Assembly: GCF_003112515.1 (NCBI RefSeq)
Contig: NZ_BEVZ01000002.1
Location: 186,001-250,000, forward strand
Length of the DNA: 64,000 nt
Reading direction: 5' to 3'
Origin: Streptomyces fragilis
GTDB lineage: Bacteria; Actinomycetota; Actinomycetes; Streptomycetales; Streptomycetaceae
This document shows, piece by piece, positions 7,859 to 16,697 of this stretch. The notes under the pieces are model-generated. The model was not told where the DNA came from and made no database searches. It worked only from the letters and a program-made list of their open reading frames with translations. Positions within the stretch are counted from its first letter, which is position 1. Every line of letters starts with the position of its first letter. The translations under genes were made by a program, and so were the position numbers.

Positions 7859-8519
7859 TCATCCGACGACGGCGACCGGTCCGTCCCAGGCGTTGCGGTC
7901 GACGTTGATCGTGTACCCGTTGCGCGTTTCCCTGCTGTTCGCCATGTACTGGTGACCGCGGCTGTGGCCGGTGTACAGCGACGGGTCCCAGGGCCAGTCG
8001 GCGGTGGTGGTGTACTGCCTGTCCCACAGCGCGTACCAGAGGTTGCCCGGCAGGTCCGTCCTGTTCGTCGCGGTGGCGACGGCCTTGGCGCTGGAGCTGC
8101 TGAAGCCGTAGTAGCCGGCACGGTAGGTCTTGGAGCGCAGCGTCCTGGTGAAGGAGCGCACGTACGTGAGCACGGCGTCGTTGCACGCCTTGTTCGTGAA
8201 TCGGGATGATCCTCCAGTCGGCCGCGCCGACCGACTTCACCCAGGACGGGGTCGGATTCGCCTGGGTGCAGCCACGGTTCCTGCCGCCCACGTGGACGGC
8301 GACGCCGCCGTGGAAACCGTCGGACTTCCAGGCCTTCATCGCGGCCAGGGACGGCGCGGTGCAGGCGTCGAAGGCACGACCCGTGAAGGTCTTCTGGGCG
8401 GGCCAGGTGGTCGCCGCCATGGAGGTCTGCGCGGCGACCACGGTGCCAGCGACCACGACGGCGCCCGCCGTGGCCCATGCGAGGTAGCGGCCCTTGCGGG
8501 ACCGTCGGTGACTGGTCAT
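7859..8519 (-). pseudogene. DUF1906 (Rv2525c-like) secreted protein, frameshifted and internally deleted
   Basis: From ATG 8519 the frame gives a signal peptide (basic MTSHRRSRKGR, then a hydrophobic run ending in Ala residues) and the start of a DUF1906 domain (FDACTAPSLAAMKAWKSDGF, GGRNRGCTQ, WRIIPI). Shortly after WRIIPIH, near 8200, the frame is lost. A second frame from about 8195 to 7859 carries the family's C-terminal part (LTYVRSFTRTLRSKTYRAGY, then LPGNLWYALWD, RNAWDGPVAVVG). The two halves abut without the roughly 60-70 residues that normally lie between, so both a deletion and a frameshift have occurred. DUF1906 proteins have a glycoside-hydrolase-25-like fold. This copy is probably dead. 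Confidence 0.75.
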
Positions 8520-8604
8520 TGCCCACCCTGTTCGGATCTCGAAGGGGGACGTGGCTGTGCCCGGCTCCTCGCGGAGCCGGGCACGGGGTGGGGCCGGGGG
8601 CGGG

Positions 8605-9147
8605 TCAGGAGGCCGGGGGCGGGGAGACCCAGGTGGCGGTGGAGTCGACCTCGATGGGGCCCTGCGGCGGGACGCCGGCCTCGACGAAGACGAACGCGTG
8701 CGCCTGGGTGCTGAACCGCGCGCCCGAGATCTTGCCCAGGTGCACCGCCTGGACGGTGCCCGGTATGGCGCCCCCGTCGGCCCCGCCGTGGGTGATGTAG
8801 AAGGCGACCGTGCCGTCACCCCTGTCCTGCCAGTAGCCGGTGGCGGCGTACAGCGGGGAGCCGGCGTCGTCCGGCGGGCCCTGGGCGGAGAGCTTGTGGT
8901 CCGGCGCGAAGGTGAACCGCGGCGTCGTCACCGAGGTGGTGCCGTCGGGCAGGTGGACGGTCACCGTGAGGTCCCACACGCCCGCCAGCGGCTTGTTGCG
9001 GACCAGCTGGTGGACGGGGGCCGGCGCGGCCGACGCGGTGCCGACCCCGGTCAGGACGGTCAGCACGGCGAACAGCACGCCGAGCAGCCTCAGCGTGGCC
9101 GGACGCGGGCGCCGCGTCGGCGCGGCGGCGGGATAGGTCTCAGGCAT
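8605..9147 (-). CDS. Secreted protein of unknown function
   Basis: 180 aa with a clear signal peptide (a basic stretch, then LLGVLFAVLTVLTGVGTASAA, cleavage likely after ASA). The mature part is beta-rich, with segments such as LAGVWDLTVTVHLPDGTTSV and YAATGYWQDRGDGTVAFYIT. It reads like a small beta-barrel or lipocalin-like protein that binds a hydrophobic ligand, but I do not recognise the family. ATG 9147 overlaps the stop of the ferredoxin reductase by 8 bases, placing it in the same operon. It could act on or bind the exported product. Confidence 0.7.
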   Translation of the reverse strand: MPETYPAAAPTRRPRPATLRLLGVLFAVLTVLTGVGTASAAPAPVHQLVRNKPLAGVWDLTVTVHLPDGTTSVTTPRFTFAPDHKLSAQGPPDDAGSPLYAATGYWQDRGDGTVAFYITHGGADGGAIPGTVQAVHLGKISGARFSTQAHAFVFVEAGVPPQGPIEVDSTATWVSPPPAS

Positions 9148-10498
9148 GGACGGACAGCCTTTCCTCGGATCTCGAACCGGACGGTGACGCTGTGGGGGAG
9201 GTGGGGGCTGTGGGGGAGGTGGGGGCTGTGGGGACGGTGGGGGCCGGGGAGGCCGTGGGGGAGTGGGGGGCGCGGGGAAGCTTCTTCAGGTCGAAGCCGG
9301 GCTCGCGCGCCGCGGCCGGCGACAGCGCCGTGCCGGCGGCCAGCAGCCGCGCGGTGATCCCGTGGTCGGCGGGACGGTTGACGGACTCGACACCGATCAG
9401 CCGGCCCTCGCGGAAGCACAGGACGGAGAACCGGCCGCCCGCCACGTCGCCGACGGTGACGGTCTCGTCGTGACCGGAGGTCAGCCCGGCCATCTGCACC
9501 CGCAGCGCGTACTGCTCGGTCCAGAAGCGGGGCACGGCCGTGTACGGGTGCGGCTCGCCGCAGATCGCGGCGGCCACGCAGCGGGCCTGGTCGGTGGCGT
9601 TCTGCACGGACTCCAGCCGCATCCGGCGGCCGGTGCGCGGCTCGGGGAAGGAGGCGCAGTCGCCGACCGCCCAGACGTCCGGGTCGGCGGTGCGCAGACC
9701 GGCGTCGACCAGGACGCCGTCGTCGACCGCCAGGCCCGCGGCGCGCGCCGGTTCCGTGTTGGGCAGCACCCCGATGCCGACCACCACGAGGTCGGCGCCG
9801 ATCCGCTCGCCGTCCGCCAGCTCCACGGCGCGGACCCGCTCCCGGTCGTCGCCGTGCAGCACGGCGACCTGGCGGCCGGTGAGGACCCGCACGCCCTGCG
9901 CGCGGTGCTCGGCGACGATCCGCTCGGACACGGCCGGCGTCAGCGCGCGGGTCAGCGCCCGGGGCTGGGTCTCCACCACGGTCACCTCGTGACCGAGGCC
10001 GCGCGCGGTGGCCGCCACCTCCAGGCCGACGAACCCGGCGCCGACCACCACCAGGCGCAGCGGCGGGCCCTGCAGCGCGCGCCGCAGCACCTCCGCGTCG
10101 GCCAGGCCGCGCAGCGTGCGCACCCCGTGCAGGGAGGCGCCGGGCACCGGCAGCGGGCGCGGACGGCAGCCGGTCGCCAGGACCAGCGCGCCGTACGGCA
10201 GGCGCAGGCCCGACTCCAGCAGGACCGTGTGCCGCTCCCGGTCCACGGAGACCACCGTCGTGCCGGTCAGCAGCTCGACGTCCTGCTCGGCGTAGAACGA
10301 GGCCGGCCGCAGCGGCACGTCCTCGGCCGGCACGGCGCCGGTCAGGTAGCCCTTGGACAGCGGGGGCCGGTGGCAGGGGCCGGGCGGCTCGTCGCCGACG
10401 AGGGTGACGCGCCCGGTGTACCCGCGGGCCCGCAGGGCGGCCGCCGTCTCCAGGCCGGCCTGGCCGGCGCCCGCCACCACCACCGCGTGCGGCGCCAT
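9140..10498 (-). CDS. Ferredoxin reductase (FAD/NAD(P)H) for P450 electron supply
   Basis: 452-aa FAD-dependent pyridine nucleotide-disulfide oxidoreductase of the rubredoxin/ferredoxin reductase type. VVAGAGQAGLETA near the N-terminus binds FAD, VVVGAGFVGLEVA near the middle binds NAD(P)H, and the FAD C-motif is PDVWAVGDCASF. Its ATG overlaps the ferredoxin stop (ATGA). The family domain ends near FDLKKLPRAP. A further stretch of about 45 residues is a Ser/Pro/Thr/Ala repeat encoded by 18-bp tandem repeats at 9190-9270, unusual for this family and probably a disordered tail. It would deliver electrons to the ferredoxin and on to the cluster P450s. Confidence 0.9.
   Translation of the reverse strand: MAPHAVVVAGAGQAGLETAAALRARGYTGRVTLVGDEPPGPCHRPPLSKGYLTGAVPAEDVPLRPASFYAEQDVELLTGTTVVSVDRERHTVLLESGLRLPYGALVLATGCRPRPLPVPGASLHGVRTLRGLADAEVLRRALQGPPLRLVVVGAGFVGLEVAATARGLGHEVTVVETQPRALTRALTPAVSERIVAEHRAQGVRVLTGRQVAVLHGDDRERVRAVELADGERIGADLVVVGIGVLPNTEPARAAGLAVDDGVLVDAGLRTADPDVWAVGDCASFPEPRTGRRMRLESVQNATDQARCVAAAICGEPHPYTAVPRFWTEQYALRVQMAGLTSGHDETVTVGDVAGGRFSVLCFREGRLIGVESVNRPADHGITARLLAAGTALSPAAAREPGFDLKKLPRAPHSPTASPAPTVPTAPTSPTAPTSPTASPSGSRSEERLSVHA
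9190..9270. repeat. 18-bp tandem repeat inside the ferredoxin reductase gene
   Basis: The plus strand reads GTGGGGGAGGTGGGGGCT twice, then degenerate copies. Because 18 is a multiple of three, it encodes an in-frame SPTAPT-type repeat in the reductase tail on the minus strand. Confidence 0.85.
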
Positions 10499-10821
10499 CA
10501 GCTCTGCGCCTCGGGCAGGTGGACCAGCAGCCCGTCCAGCTCCTCGGTCACCGGCAGCTGGCAGCTCAGGCGGCTGAACTCGGTGCGCTCGCAGGCCGTG
10601 CCGTACAGGACGTCGTCCTCGACCTCGTCCATCGCGGGCAGCGGCAGGGTGTTCGCGCTGTCGACGTAGACGTGGCAGGTGCCGCACTGCGCGGACCCGC
10701 CGCACTGCGCCTCGATGCCGTCGACGTTGTTCAGCTTGGCTCCCCGCATGACCGTGTTGGGAGCCTCGACGTCGACGACGGTGACCGTTCCGTTCGGATG
10801 CTTGTAGGTGATCTTGGCCAT
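10498..10821 (-). CDS. [2Fe-2S] plant-type ferredoxin
   Basis: 107-aa ferredoxin with the pattern C-x5-C-x2-C in AQCGGSAQCGTCHV and the fourth cysteine in RLSCQLPV. This is the adrenodoxin/putidaredoxin style of [2Fe-2S] ferredoxin that reduces bacterial P450s. ATG 10821. It overlaps the reductase gene and leads the operon, so the pair is made together. With four P450s and no other redox partner in the window, it is the likely shared electron donor. Confidence 0.93.
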   Translation of the reverse strand: MAKITYKHPNGTVTVVDVEAPNTVMRGAKLNNVDGIEAQCGGSAQCGTCHVYVDSANTLPLPAMDEVEDDVLYGTACERTEFSRLSCQLPVTEELDGLLVHLPEAQS

Positions 10822-10884
10822 GGCGTGGTCTCCTGGGCTGTCGTTCGTACGAATCCGGCCATCCGTGCGCAGGTACGGATCCGA

Positions 10885-10927
10885 ACTGTGGCGACGCCCC
10901 CTTCAGCGGCGGTGGAGGGCTTCTGGA
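10885..10927 (-). promoter_or_regulatory. Possible SARP promoter of the ferredoxin operon
   Basis: On the minus strand TCCAGAA (from 10927), TCCACCG (10916) and a weak TGAAGGG (10905) are phased every 11 bp, followed by 8 bp and CACAGT (10890-10885). A perfect TTCGTACGAA palindrome at 10844-10853 lies in the would-be 5' leader. Confidence 0.4.
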
Positions 10928-10990
10928 CCGTCCGGGCCGCTCCAGCCGGTCACCACCGGTGGTCCATCGCCGCGGCGGAGCGTGCCCGGC

Positions 10991-12481
10991 ATGACTGTCA
11001 CCGATTCGACGGACCGGGCGACCGCACGCCCCCGCGGGGGCACCCGCGGACCACGCCTCGGCCTCGTGCTCGCGGCCTGCTGCCTGGGTCAGTTCATGAA
11101 CGTGCTGGACGCGTCGGTGGTGAACGTGGCGCTGCCCGTCATCGCCGACGAGCTGGGCTTCACCCGGCACAACCTCCAGTTCGTCAACAACGCCTACACG
11201 GTGGTGGTGTGCGGGTTCCTGCTGCTGGGCGGGCGGCTGGCGGACCTGTTCGGCCAGCGTCGCGTGTTCCTGTGCGGGGTCGGCCTGTTCACCTTCGCCA
11301 GCCTGGTCGGGGGAGCGGCCGACGCGCCGCTCACCCTGGTGCTCGCCCGCGCCTTCCAGGGGCTCGGGGCCGCCGTCATGGCGCCCGCCACGCTGACCGT
11401 GCTCGGCACCACCTTCACCGAACCGGCCGCCCGGGCACGGGCGTTCGGCTGGTGGAGCGCCGTCTCCGGCGCCGCCGGGGCGATCGGCGTGCTGGTCGGC
11501 GGGGTGGTCGTGGAGTGGTTCTCCTGGCGCTGGATCTTCCTGGTCAACGTGCCGATCGGGCTGCTGCTGCTCGCCGGCGTGTGGACGGCCGTCCCCGAGA
11601 CGCGCCCGCGCCGCGCGGAGTCCTCCGCGCGCCTGGACCTGCCGGGCGCGGTGACCGTCACCCTCGGCCTGATGTCCGCCGTGTACGCGGTCTCCCAGTC
11701 GCACGCGTACGGCTGGGGCTCGGCCCGGGTGCTCGTCCCGCTCACGGCGGGCGTGCTGCTGCTCGCCGCCTTCCTGCTGATCCAGGCCCGGTTCGCCCGC
11801 CACCCCCTGGTCCCCCTGGCGATCTTCCGCAACCGGTCGGTGGCCGCCGCCAACCTGGTCGCCTTCTTCGGGATCGCCGCCCTCTTCAGCACCTTCTACT
11901 TCTTCACGCTGGTCCTCCAGCAGGTCCTCGGCCACAGCCCGCTCAGCACCGGGCTCAGCTACCTGCCGCTGTCGCTCGGCATGGCCATGGGCGGCTGGGG
12001 CATCGCCCCCTTCGTGCCGCGCACCGGCCCGCGGCCGATCCTGCTGGGCGGCCTCGCCCTCGCCGCGACCGGTCTGCTGCTGCTCTCCCGGGTGGACGCC
12101 GGCTCGGCCTACCTCACCGACGTCCTCGGCCCCAGCGCCCTGCTGGGCCTCGGCATGGGCGCCGTCCTCAACGCCACCACCAACGCCGCCACCGCCGGAC
12201 TCGCCCCGCACCAGACCGGGCTGGCCTCCGGGCTGCTGAACACCACCCGCCAGCTCGGCAGCGCCGTCGGCCTGGTCACCCTCGCCGCCCTCGCCGCCTC
12301 CCGGACCGACACCCGGACGGCGGCCGGCGCGCCGCCCGCCGAGGCGCTCGCCTCCGGCTACGGCCTGGCGCTCACCGGGGCCGCCCTGTTCGCGCTGGCC
12401 GGTCTGGCGGCCGCCCTGCTCGTGCCGGTCCGGAAGCAGTCCACCTCCTCTCGAGGCGACACCGAGAAGGTGGCGGCCTGA
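10991..12481 (+). CDS. MFS drug exporter, DHA2 family (14 TM)
   Basis: 496 aa with the major-facilitator pattern of 14 predicted membrane segments. The DHA2 motif near the N-terminus is LDASVVNVALPVIADELG and the loop 2-3 motif is GGRLADLFGQRR. It would export a small molecule by proton antiport, and its position makes export of the cluster product and self-protection likely. ATG 10991 lacks an obvious strong ribosome site. It is divergent from the ferredoxin operon and followed at 17 bp by the hydrolase gene. Confidence 0.9.
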   Translation: MTVTDSTDRATARPRGGTRGPRLGLVLAACCLGQFMNVLDASVVNVALPVIADELGFTRHNLQFVNNAYTVVVCGFLLLGGRLADLFGQRRVFLCGVGLFTFASLVGGAADAPLTLVLARAFQGLGAAVMAPATLTVLGTTFTEPAARARAFGWWSAVSGAAGAIGVLVGGVVVEWFSWRWIFLVNVPIGLLLLAGVWTAVPETRPRRAESSARLDLPGAVTVTLGLMSAVYAVSQSHAYGWGSARVLVPLTAGVLLLAAFLLIQARFARHPLVPLAIFRNRSVAAANLVAFFGIAALFSTFYFFTLVLQQVLGHSPLSTGLSYLPLSLGMAMGGWGIAPFVPRTGPRPILLGGLALAATGLLLLSRVDAGSAYLTDVLGPSALLGLGMGAVLNATTNAATAGLAPHQTGLASGLLNTTRQLGSAVGLVTLAALAASRTDTRTAAGAPPAEALASGYGLALTGAALFALAGLAAALLVPVRKQSTSSRGDTEKVAA

Positions 12482-12498
12482 CGAGATGGAGGTTTGCG

Positions 12499-13929
12499 GT
12501 GGTGAGCTGGTACCACACTCAGCGGCCCGACTGGTCGCCCGCACCCGGAACGGACCACGTCGAGCACGCGACGATCGAGGTCCCCCGCGACTACGCCGCA
12601 CCGGAGGGCGAGCGGATCACCCTCGCCCTCTCCCGCCGCCGGGCCACCGACCCGGCCCGCAGGCGCGGCATCCTGCTGGGGGTCAACGGCGGACCCGGCG
12701 GCGACTGGGGACGCGGCAGGGACCTGCCCGACGCCTACGCCGCCACCCCCCTCGCCGAGGTGTACGACCTCGTCGGCTTCGACCCGCGCGGCACCGGCGC
12801 GTCGACCAACCTGTACGCCGAGGTCACCGTGCCCAAGGTGCCCTTCGACTCCCGGCCGCCGGACGAGGTCTTCGAGGCGATCGCCGAGGACATGCGGCTG
12901 CGCGAGGAGGCCTGCGCCCGCGCCGGCGGCGACCTGCGCCCGCACATCAGCACCCGCAACACGGCCCGCGACATGGACGTGATCCGCGCGGTGCTGGGCG
13001 AGGAGAAGATCAACTTCGTCGGCTACGCGTACGGCGCCTACGTCGGCGCCGTCTACGGCAGCCTCTTCCCCGCGGCGCTGGACCGGCTGGTGCTGGACTC
13101 CTGCGTCGGCCCCGACTGGACCTGGCGCGAGCAGTTCCTCCAGCAGGGCGACGCCGTGCAGCGCAACGTCGACCTGTGGGCGGCCTGGGCGGGCGAACGC
13201 GACGGCGCGTTCGGACTCGGGGACTCGCCGGAGCGGGTCCTCGGCACCGTCGAGGAGTCCGTCGCGGCCCTCGAGCGGCTCCCCGAGGACGGCGTGCGGC
13301 TGCGCACCCTCTTCGACGGCGCCGTCGGCAACCGGGCCGCCGACCGCGGGCAGTGGGCCACCCTCGGCGCGCTGACCGGCGAGGTCCGCCGGGCCGCCGC
13401 AGAGGGCGACGTCGACACCTGCCGGGAACTCCTCGCCGAGCAGGGCACCTGGCGGCCCGCCGACAGCGAGGGCGACCTGCGCGTCGGCGTCCTGGAGGCC
13501 ATCACCCTCGAGCACGCCTGGCCCAGTGACCTGGAGGTCTTCTACCAGGACATGCGGGAGTTCCGGAAGCGGTTCCCGTACGGGTACGGCGTGCTGCGCG
13601 CCTCGCCGTGGGTGGGCGCCTTCCGCCGCTTCGAGGCCCCCGAGGAGCCGACCGTCCTCACCCGCGACGGCTACCCCACCGGGCTGGTCGTCCAGGCCGA
13701 CGGCGACCCGATGGACCACTACGACGGCGGCGTCGCCATGGCCGGACTCCTCGGCCACCACCTGCTGACCGTCGAGGACTCCGGGGAGCACGAGGTCTAC
13801 GTGCTCGGCGGCAACCCGCACGTGGACGACGTCGTCCACGCCTACCTGGTGGACGGCGTGCTGCCGCCCCCGCGTTCCTCCTGCCCGGGCCGCACCCCGC
13901 GCCCGGACGTCCCCGCCGACGCCGCCTGA
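12499..13929 (+). CDS. Alpha/beta-hydrolase of the tripeptidyl-aminopeptidase-like family, nucleophile Ser replaced by Ala
   Basis: 476 aa. The oxyanion segment GVNGGPGGDWG, the FDPRGTGAS loop and the late DGDPMD and EHEVYVLGG segments place it in the SlpD/SlpE-like alpha/beta-hydrolase group. The nucleophile elbow, normally GYSYG, reads G-Y-A-Y-G with Ala177 (codon GCG), while the Asp and His regions remain. It probably does not hydrolyse through an acyl-enzyme. It may bind a polyketide, or catalyse an elimination or cyclisation. GTG 12499 (or 12502) follows GGAGG. No signal peptide is seen, so it is cytoplasmic, unlike most secreted relatives. It sits between the exporter and a P450. Confidence 0.8.
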   Translation: MVSWYHTQRPDWSPAPGTDHVEHATIEVPRDYAAPEGERITLALSRRRATDPARRRGILLGVNGGPGGDWGRGRDLPDAYAATPLAEVYDLVGFDPRGTGASTNLYAEVTVPKVPFDSRPPDEVFEAIAEDMRLREEACARAGGDLRPHISTRNTARDMDVIRAVLGEEKINFVGYAYGAYVGAVYGSLFPAALDRLVLDSCVGPDWTWREQFLQQGDAVQRNVDLWAAWAGERDGAFGLGDSPERVLGTVEESVAALERLPEDGVRLRTLFDGAVGNRAADRGQWATLGALTGEVRRAAAEGDVDTCRELLAEQGTWRPADSEGDLRVGVLEAITLEHAWPSDLEVFYQDMREFRKRFPYGYGVLRASPWVGAFRRFEAPEEPTVLTRDGYPTGLVVQADGDPMDHYDGGVAMAGLLGHHLLTVEDSGEHEVYVLGGNPHVDDVVHAYLVDGVLPPPRSSCPGRTPRPDVPADAA

Positions 13930-13969
13930 ACCGGCGCCGCACAACCGTGCCACCTGTGGAGGTGCTGTC

Positions 13970-15199
13970 TTGAACGTGACCGATGAGGTCCAGGAGACCC
14001 CTACGTTCCCCCTCGCCGGCTCGTCCTACCGCTGCCCCGCTCCGCAGTACGCGCGGCTGCGCGAGCAGGGGCCGGTCGTGCGGGTGCACACCGAAGGCGG
14101 TGTGGACGCCTGGCTGGTGACCGCGTACGAGGAGGCCAGACAAGCCCTCGCCGACCCCCGGCTGAGCCGCGCCGAGACCGTGAAGCCGGGGGCGCCGAGG
14201 ATCGGCGGGGCGATGACCTCGTCCCCCGACATGATCATCTCGATGGACGGCGCCGAGCACGCCCGGCTCCGCCGGCTGGCCGCCGGGGCGTTCACCGCCC
14301 GCCGCATCGAGGCGATGCGGCCCGGCATCCGGCGGATCGCCGACGGCCTCCTCGACGGCCTGGCCGGCGAGACGGGCACCGTCGACCTGGTCGAGCGGTT
14401 CACCGTGCCGATGCCGCTGACCGTCATCGGCGAACTGCTGGGCGTCCCCATGCGGGTGCTGCGGCTGTTCGCCGACAACGCCCGGGACTTCGTCACCGTC
14501 GACGACCAGAGCGAGAACTCCGACTCGGTCAACGGCATGGCCAAGCTCTACGAGTACATGACCGAGGTCGTCGCGGAGAAGCGGGCCCACCCGACCCAGG
14601 ACCTGCTGTCCGACCTGGTGCGGGCCAGGGACAGCGGGGACCGGCTGAGCGAGCAGGAGCTGGTGACCTTCGCCTTCACCCTCATCGGCGCCGGCTTCGA
14701 CACCACGGCCAACCAGCTCGCCAGCTCGGTGCTCGCGCTGATCGCCCACCACCGCGACCAGTGGCGGTGGCTGGCCGAGGACCGCACCCGCATTCCGCGG
14801 GCGGTCGAGGAACTCCTGCGCCACGTCAACCTGTTCTCCACCGACTCGGCCGGCAACCCGCGGATCGCGGCGGAGGACCTGGAGCTCGGCGGGGTGCGCA
14901 TCGCCAAGGGCGACGCGGTGGTCGTCGCCATCTCCGCGGCCAACCGGGACGCCGCCGTCTTCGCCGACCCGGACCGCATGGACCTGGCCCGCGAGCACAA
15001 CCCGCACCTGTCCTTCGGCCACGGCATGCACCTGTGCCTGGGCAAGCAGCTCACCCGCATCGAGCTGGAGATAGCGATCGACGGACTGGTGCGCCGCTTC
15101 CCCGACCTGGAGCTCGCGGTGCCCGAGAGCGAGGTCCCCTGGCACCTGGGCGGCATCAACCACGCCCTGCACACCCTGCCGGTCCTCCTGAAGCCGTAG
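13970..15199 (+). CDS. Cytochrome P450 (2 of 4)
   Basis: 409-aa P450 with GAGFDTTANQ in helix I, VEELLRHVN containing the ExxR element and FGHGMHLCLG at the haem. I chose TTG 13970 because GGAGG lies 8 bp upstream; GTG 13976 is the alternative. It is very similar to the P450 at 6494 across the whole length, including LPWHEG/VPWHLG near the C-terminus, so the two arose by duplication. It is last of the plus-strand group exporter-hydrolase-P450 and ends at a shared terminator. Confidence 0.93.
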   Translation: MNVTDEVQETPTFPLAGSSYRCPAPQYARLREQGPVVRVHTEGGVDAWLVTAYEEARQALADPRLSRAETVKPGAPRIGGAMTSSPDMIISMDGAEHARLRRLAAGAFTARRIEAMRPGIRRIADGLLDGLAGETGTVDLVERFTVPMPLTVIGELLGVPMRVLRLFADNARDFVTVDDQSENSDSVNGMAKLYEYMTEVVAEKRAHPTQDLLSDLVRARDSGDRLSEQELVTFAFTLIGAGFDTTANQLASSVLALIAHHRDQWRWLAEDRTRIPRAVEELLRHVNLFSTDSAGNPRIAAEDLELGGVRIAKGDAVVVAISAANRDAAVFADPDRMDLAREHNPHLSFGHGMHLCLGKQLTRIELEIAIDGLVRRFPDLELAVPESEVPWHLGGINHALHTLPVLLKP

Positions 15200-15216
15200 G
15201 CGCCCGGCCCGCACGA

Positions 15217-15253
15217 CGAGGAAGCCCCCGCCGGACCGGCGGGGGCTTCCTCG
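15217..15253. terminator. Bidirectional terminator hairpin
   Basis: Perfect 18-bp arms (15217-15234 and 15236-15253) between the P450 ending at 15199 (+) and the leftward VOC gene ending at 15280. Confidence 0.88.
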
Positions 15254-15279
15254 TGTCGAGCGCGGTGTCCGGGAGCGGG

Positions 15280-15819
15280 TCAGGCGCCGGGGGCGTCCTG
15301 GGCGACCGCGGCGGGGTCCGCGCCGGCGATCCAGGCGTCCATGGACGGCTTCATGAGCGTGTTGAGCAGCTCGATCCGCACGCCGCCCAGGCCCCGGTGG
15401 TAGACCCACATGAGGGCGCCGTCGGCCTCCGCGTCGTTGGACGCCTCCACCGCGAAGCCCTGCGCGGCGAGCTCGCGGGACATCTCCGCGATGCGGCCGC
15501 TGTCGGCCCAGTAGCCGACGTGGTGGGCGCCGTTGCTGCCGTCGGACACCCAGACCGTGCCCGGGATCTCCTCGACCAGCTCCAGCCGGGGCTCCTCCAG
15601 GGTGAGCGCGAAGCGCTGGGAGGCGTGCTGCAGCCCCCCGTCCGCGGTGCGGGCCGTCACCTCCAGCTCCATCACGGTGGTGAAGTGGTAGCCGGCCGCG
15701 GCGCCGAGCGTCTTCATCGCCAGGTCCAGGTCCTCCACGACCAGACCGGTGTGGAACAGGGCCTCGGGGGAGAGCACCGGGCCCGCCGGGGCCTCGTGGC
15801 CTTCCGTCGTCTGCGGCAT
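15280..15819 (-). CDS. VOC-superfamily protein (glyoxalase/dioxygenase-like)
   Basis: 179 aa. Paired beta-alpha-beta-beta-beta modules are visible: LFHTGLVVEDLDLAMKTLG, LELVEEIPGTVW, HHVGYWADS and IELLNTLM. The vicinal-oxygen-chelate fold covers glyoxalases, epimerases, dioxygenases and resistance proteins. His residues at the expected metal positions (LFHTG, HHVGY) suggest metal binding. It is last in the leftward operon A domain-SDR-VOC, so it may epimerise, cyclise or oxygenate an intermediate, or bind the product. The exact role is unknown. Confidence 0.75.
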   Translation of the reverse strand: MPQTTEGHEAPAGPVLSPEALFHTGLVVEDLDLAMKTLGAAAGYHFTTVMELEVTARTADGGLQHASQRFALTLEEPRLELVEEIPGTVWVSDGSNGAHHVGYWADSGRIAEMSRELAAQGFAVEASNDAEADGALMWVYHRGLGGVRIELLNTLMKPSMDAWIAGADPAAVAQDAPGA

Positions 15820-15858
15820 CGGTGTGCGTCCTTTCGTCGGTGGGGGAGGGGACGAGGT

Positions 15859-16632
15859 TCAGACCTGGCGGGCGCGCACCAGGTCGGCGCCGCCGTCCAT
15901 GGTCAGGATCTGGCCGGTCACCCAGGCGCTGCTGGGCTCCGACAGCAGCGTGATCCACTGCGAGACGTCCTCGGGGACGCCCGTCACGCCCAGCGGCACG
16001 CCCTTGGCGGCCTGCGCGAACAGGTCGTCCACCTGCTCGGAGGTCATGCCGCTGCGCTCGTAGACCTCGGTGCGCACCCAGCCCGGGGCGACCGCGTTGA
16101 CCCGGATGCCGCGCGGGGCCAGCTCCAGCGCCCAGGAGCGGGTGAAGGTGTCCACCGCCGCCTTGCTCGCGGCGTACACCGAGGCCATCGGCGTCGGGTT
16201 GTGGCCCGCCGGGCTGGTGACGAAGACGATGGAGCCGCCCGGCGAACGCAGGCTGGGCAGCAGCCGGTTGGTCAGCACGATCGCGCCGACGACGTTGATG
16301 TCGAACAGTTCGCGGGCGGTCGCCGGGTCGATCTCCCCGACCGCGCCGATGGTGTGCACGCCCGCGTTGTGGACCAGGACGTCGAGGACGCCGCCCAGCT
16401 CCCCGACCGCCGCGGCGACGGCGTCGGCGCCCTCCTCGGTGCTCACGTCGGCCCGCACCGGGACCAGCGCCGGGTGCAGCGCCGCCGCCTCGGCCAGCCG
16501 GTCGGCGCGCCGGCCGGTGATCACCACCTTGGCGGCGCCCTGCTCGGCGAGGTCCAGCGCGGTGGCCAGGCCGATGCCGGTGGCGCCGCCGGTGACCACG
16601 GCGTACTTGTGGGTGAACGGCTGCTCGGTCAT
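15859..16632 (-). CDS. SDR family oxidoreductase
   Basis: 257-aa classical short-chain dehydrogenase: GGATGIG cofactor loop, HNAG, Ser in VTSPAGHNP, YAASK catalytic Tyr/Lys and the C-terminal WVTGQILTMDGG. It would oxidise or reduce a hydroxyl/ketone with NAD(P). It is less similar to polyketide C-9 ketoreductases than the gene at 3711, so a later tailoring step or a step on the amino-acid-derived unit is more likely. Start ATG 16632. It lies 40 bp before the VOC gene and 66 bp after the A domain, in the same operon. Confidence 0.85.
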   Translation of the reverse strand: MTEQPFTHKYAVVTGGATGIGLATALDLAEQGAAKVVITGRRADRLAEAAALHPALVPVRADVSTEEGADAVAAAVGELGGVLDVLVHNAGVHTIGAVGEIDPATARELFDINVVGAIVLTNRLLPSLRSPGGSIVFVTSPAGHNPTPMASVYAASKAAVDTFTRSWALELAPRGIRVNAVAPGWVRTEVYERSGMTSEQVDDLFAQAAKGVPLGVTGVPEDVSQWITLLSEPSSAWVTGQILTMDGGADLVRARQV

Positions 16633-16697
16633 GTGTTGCGTCCTTTCCGCTCCGCCCGCGCGGCGCGCGGCCGCGGCGGACTCCGGTGTAGGCGGAC

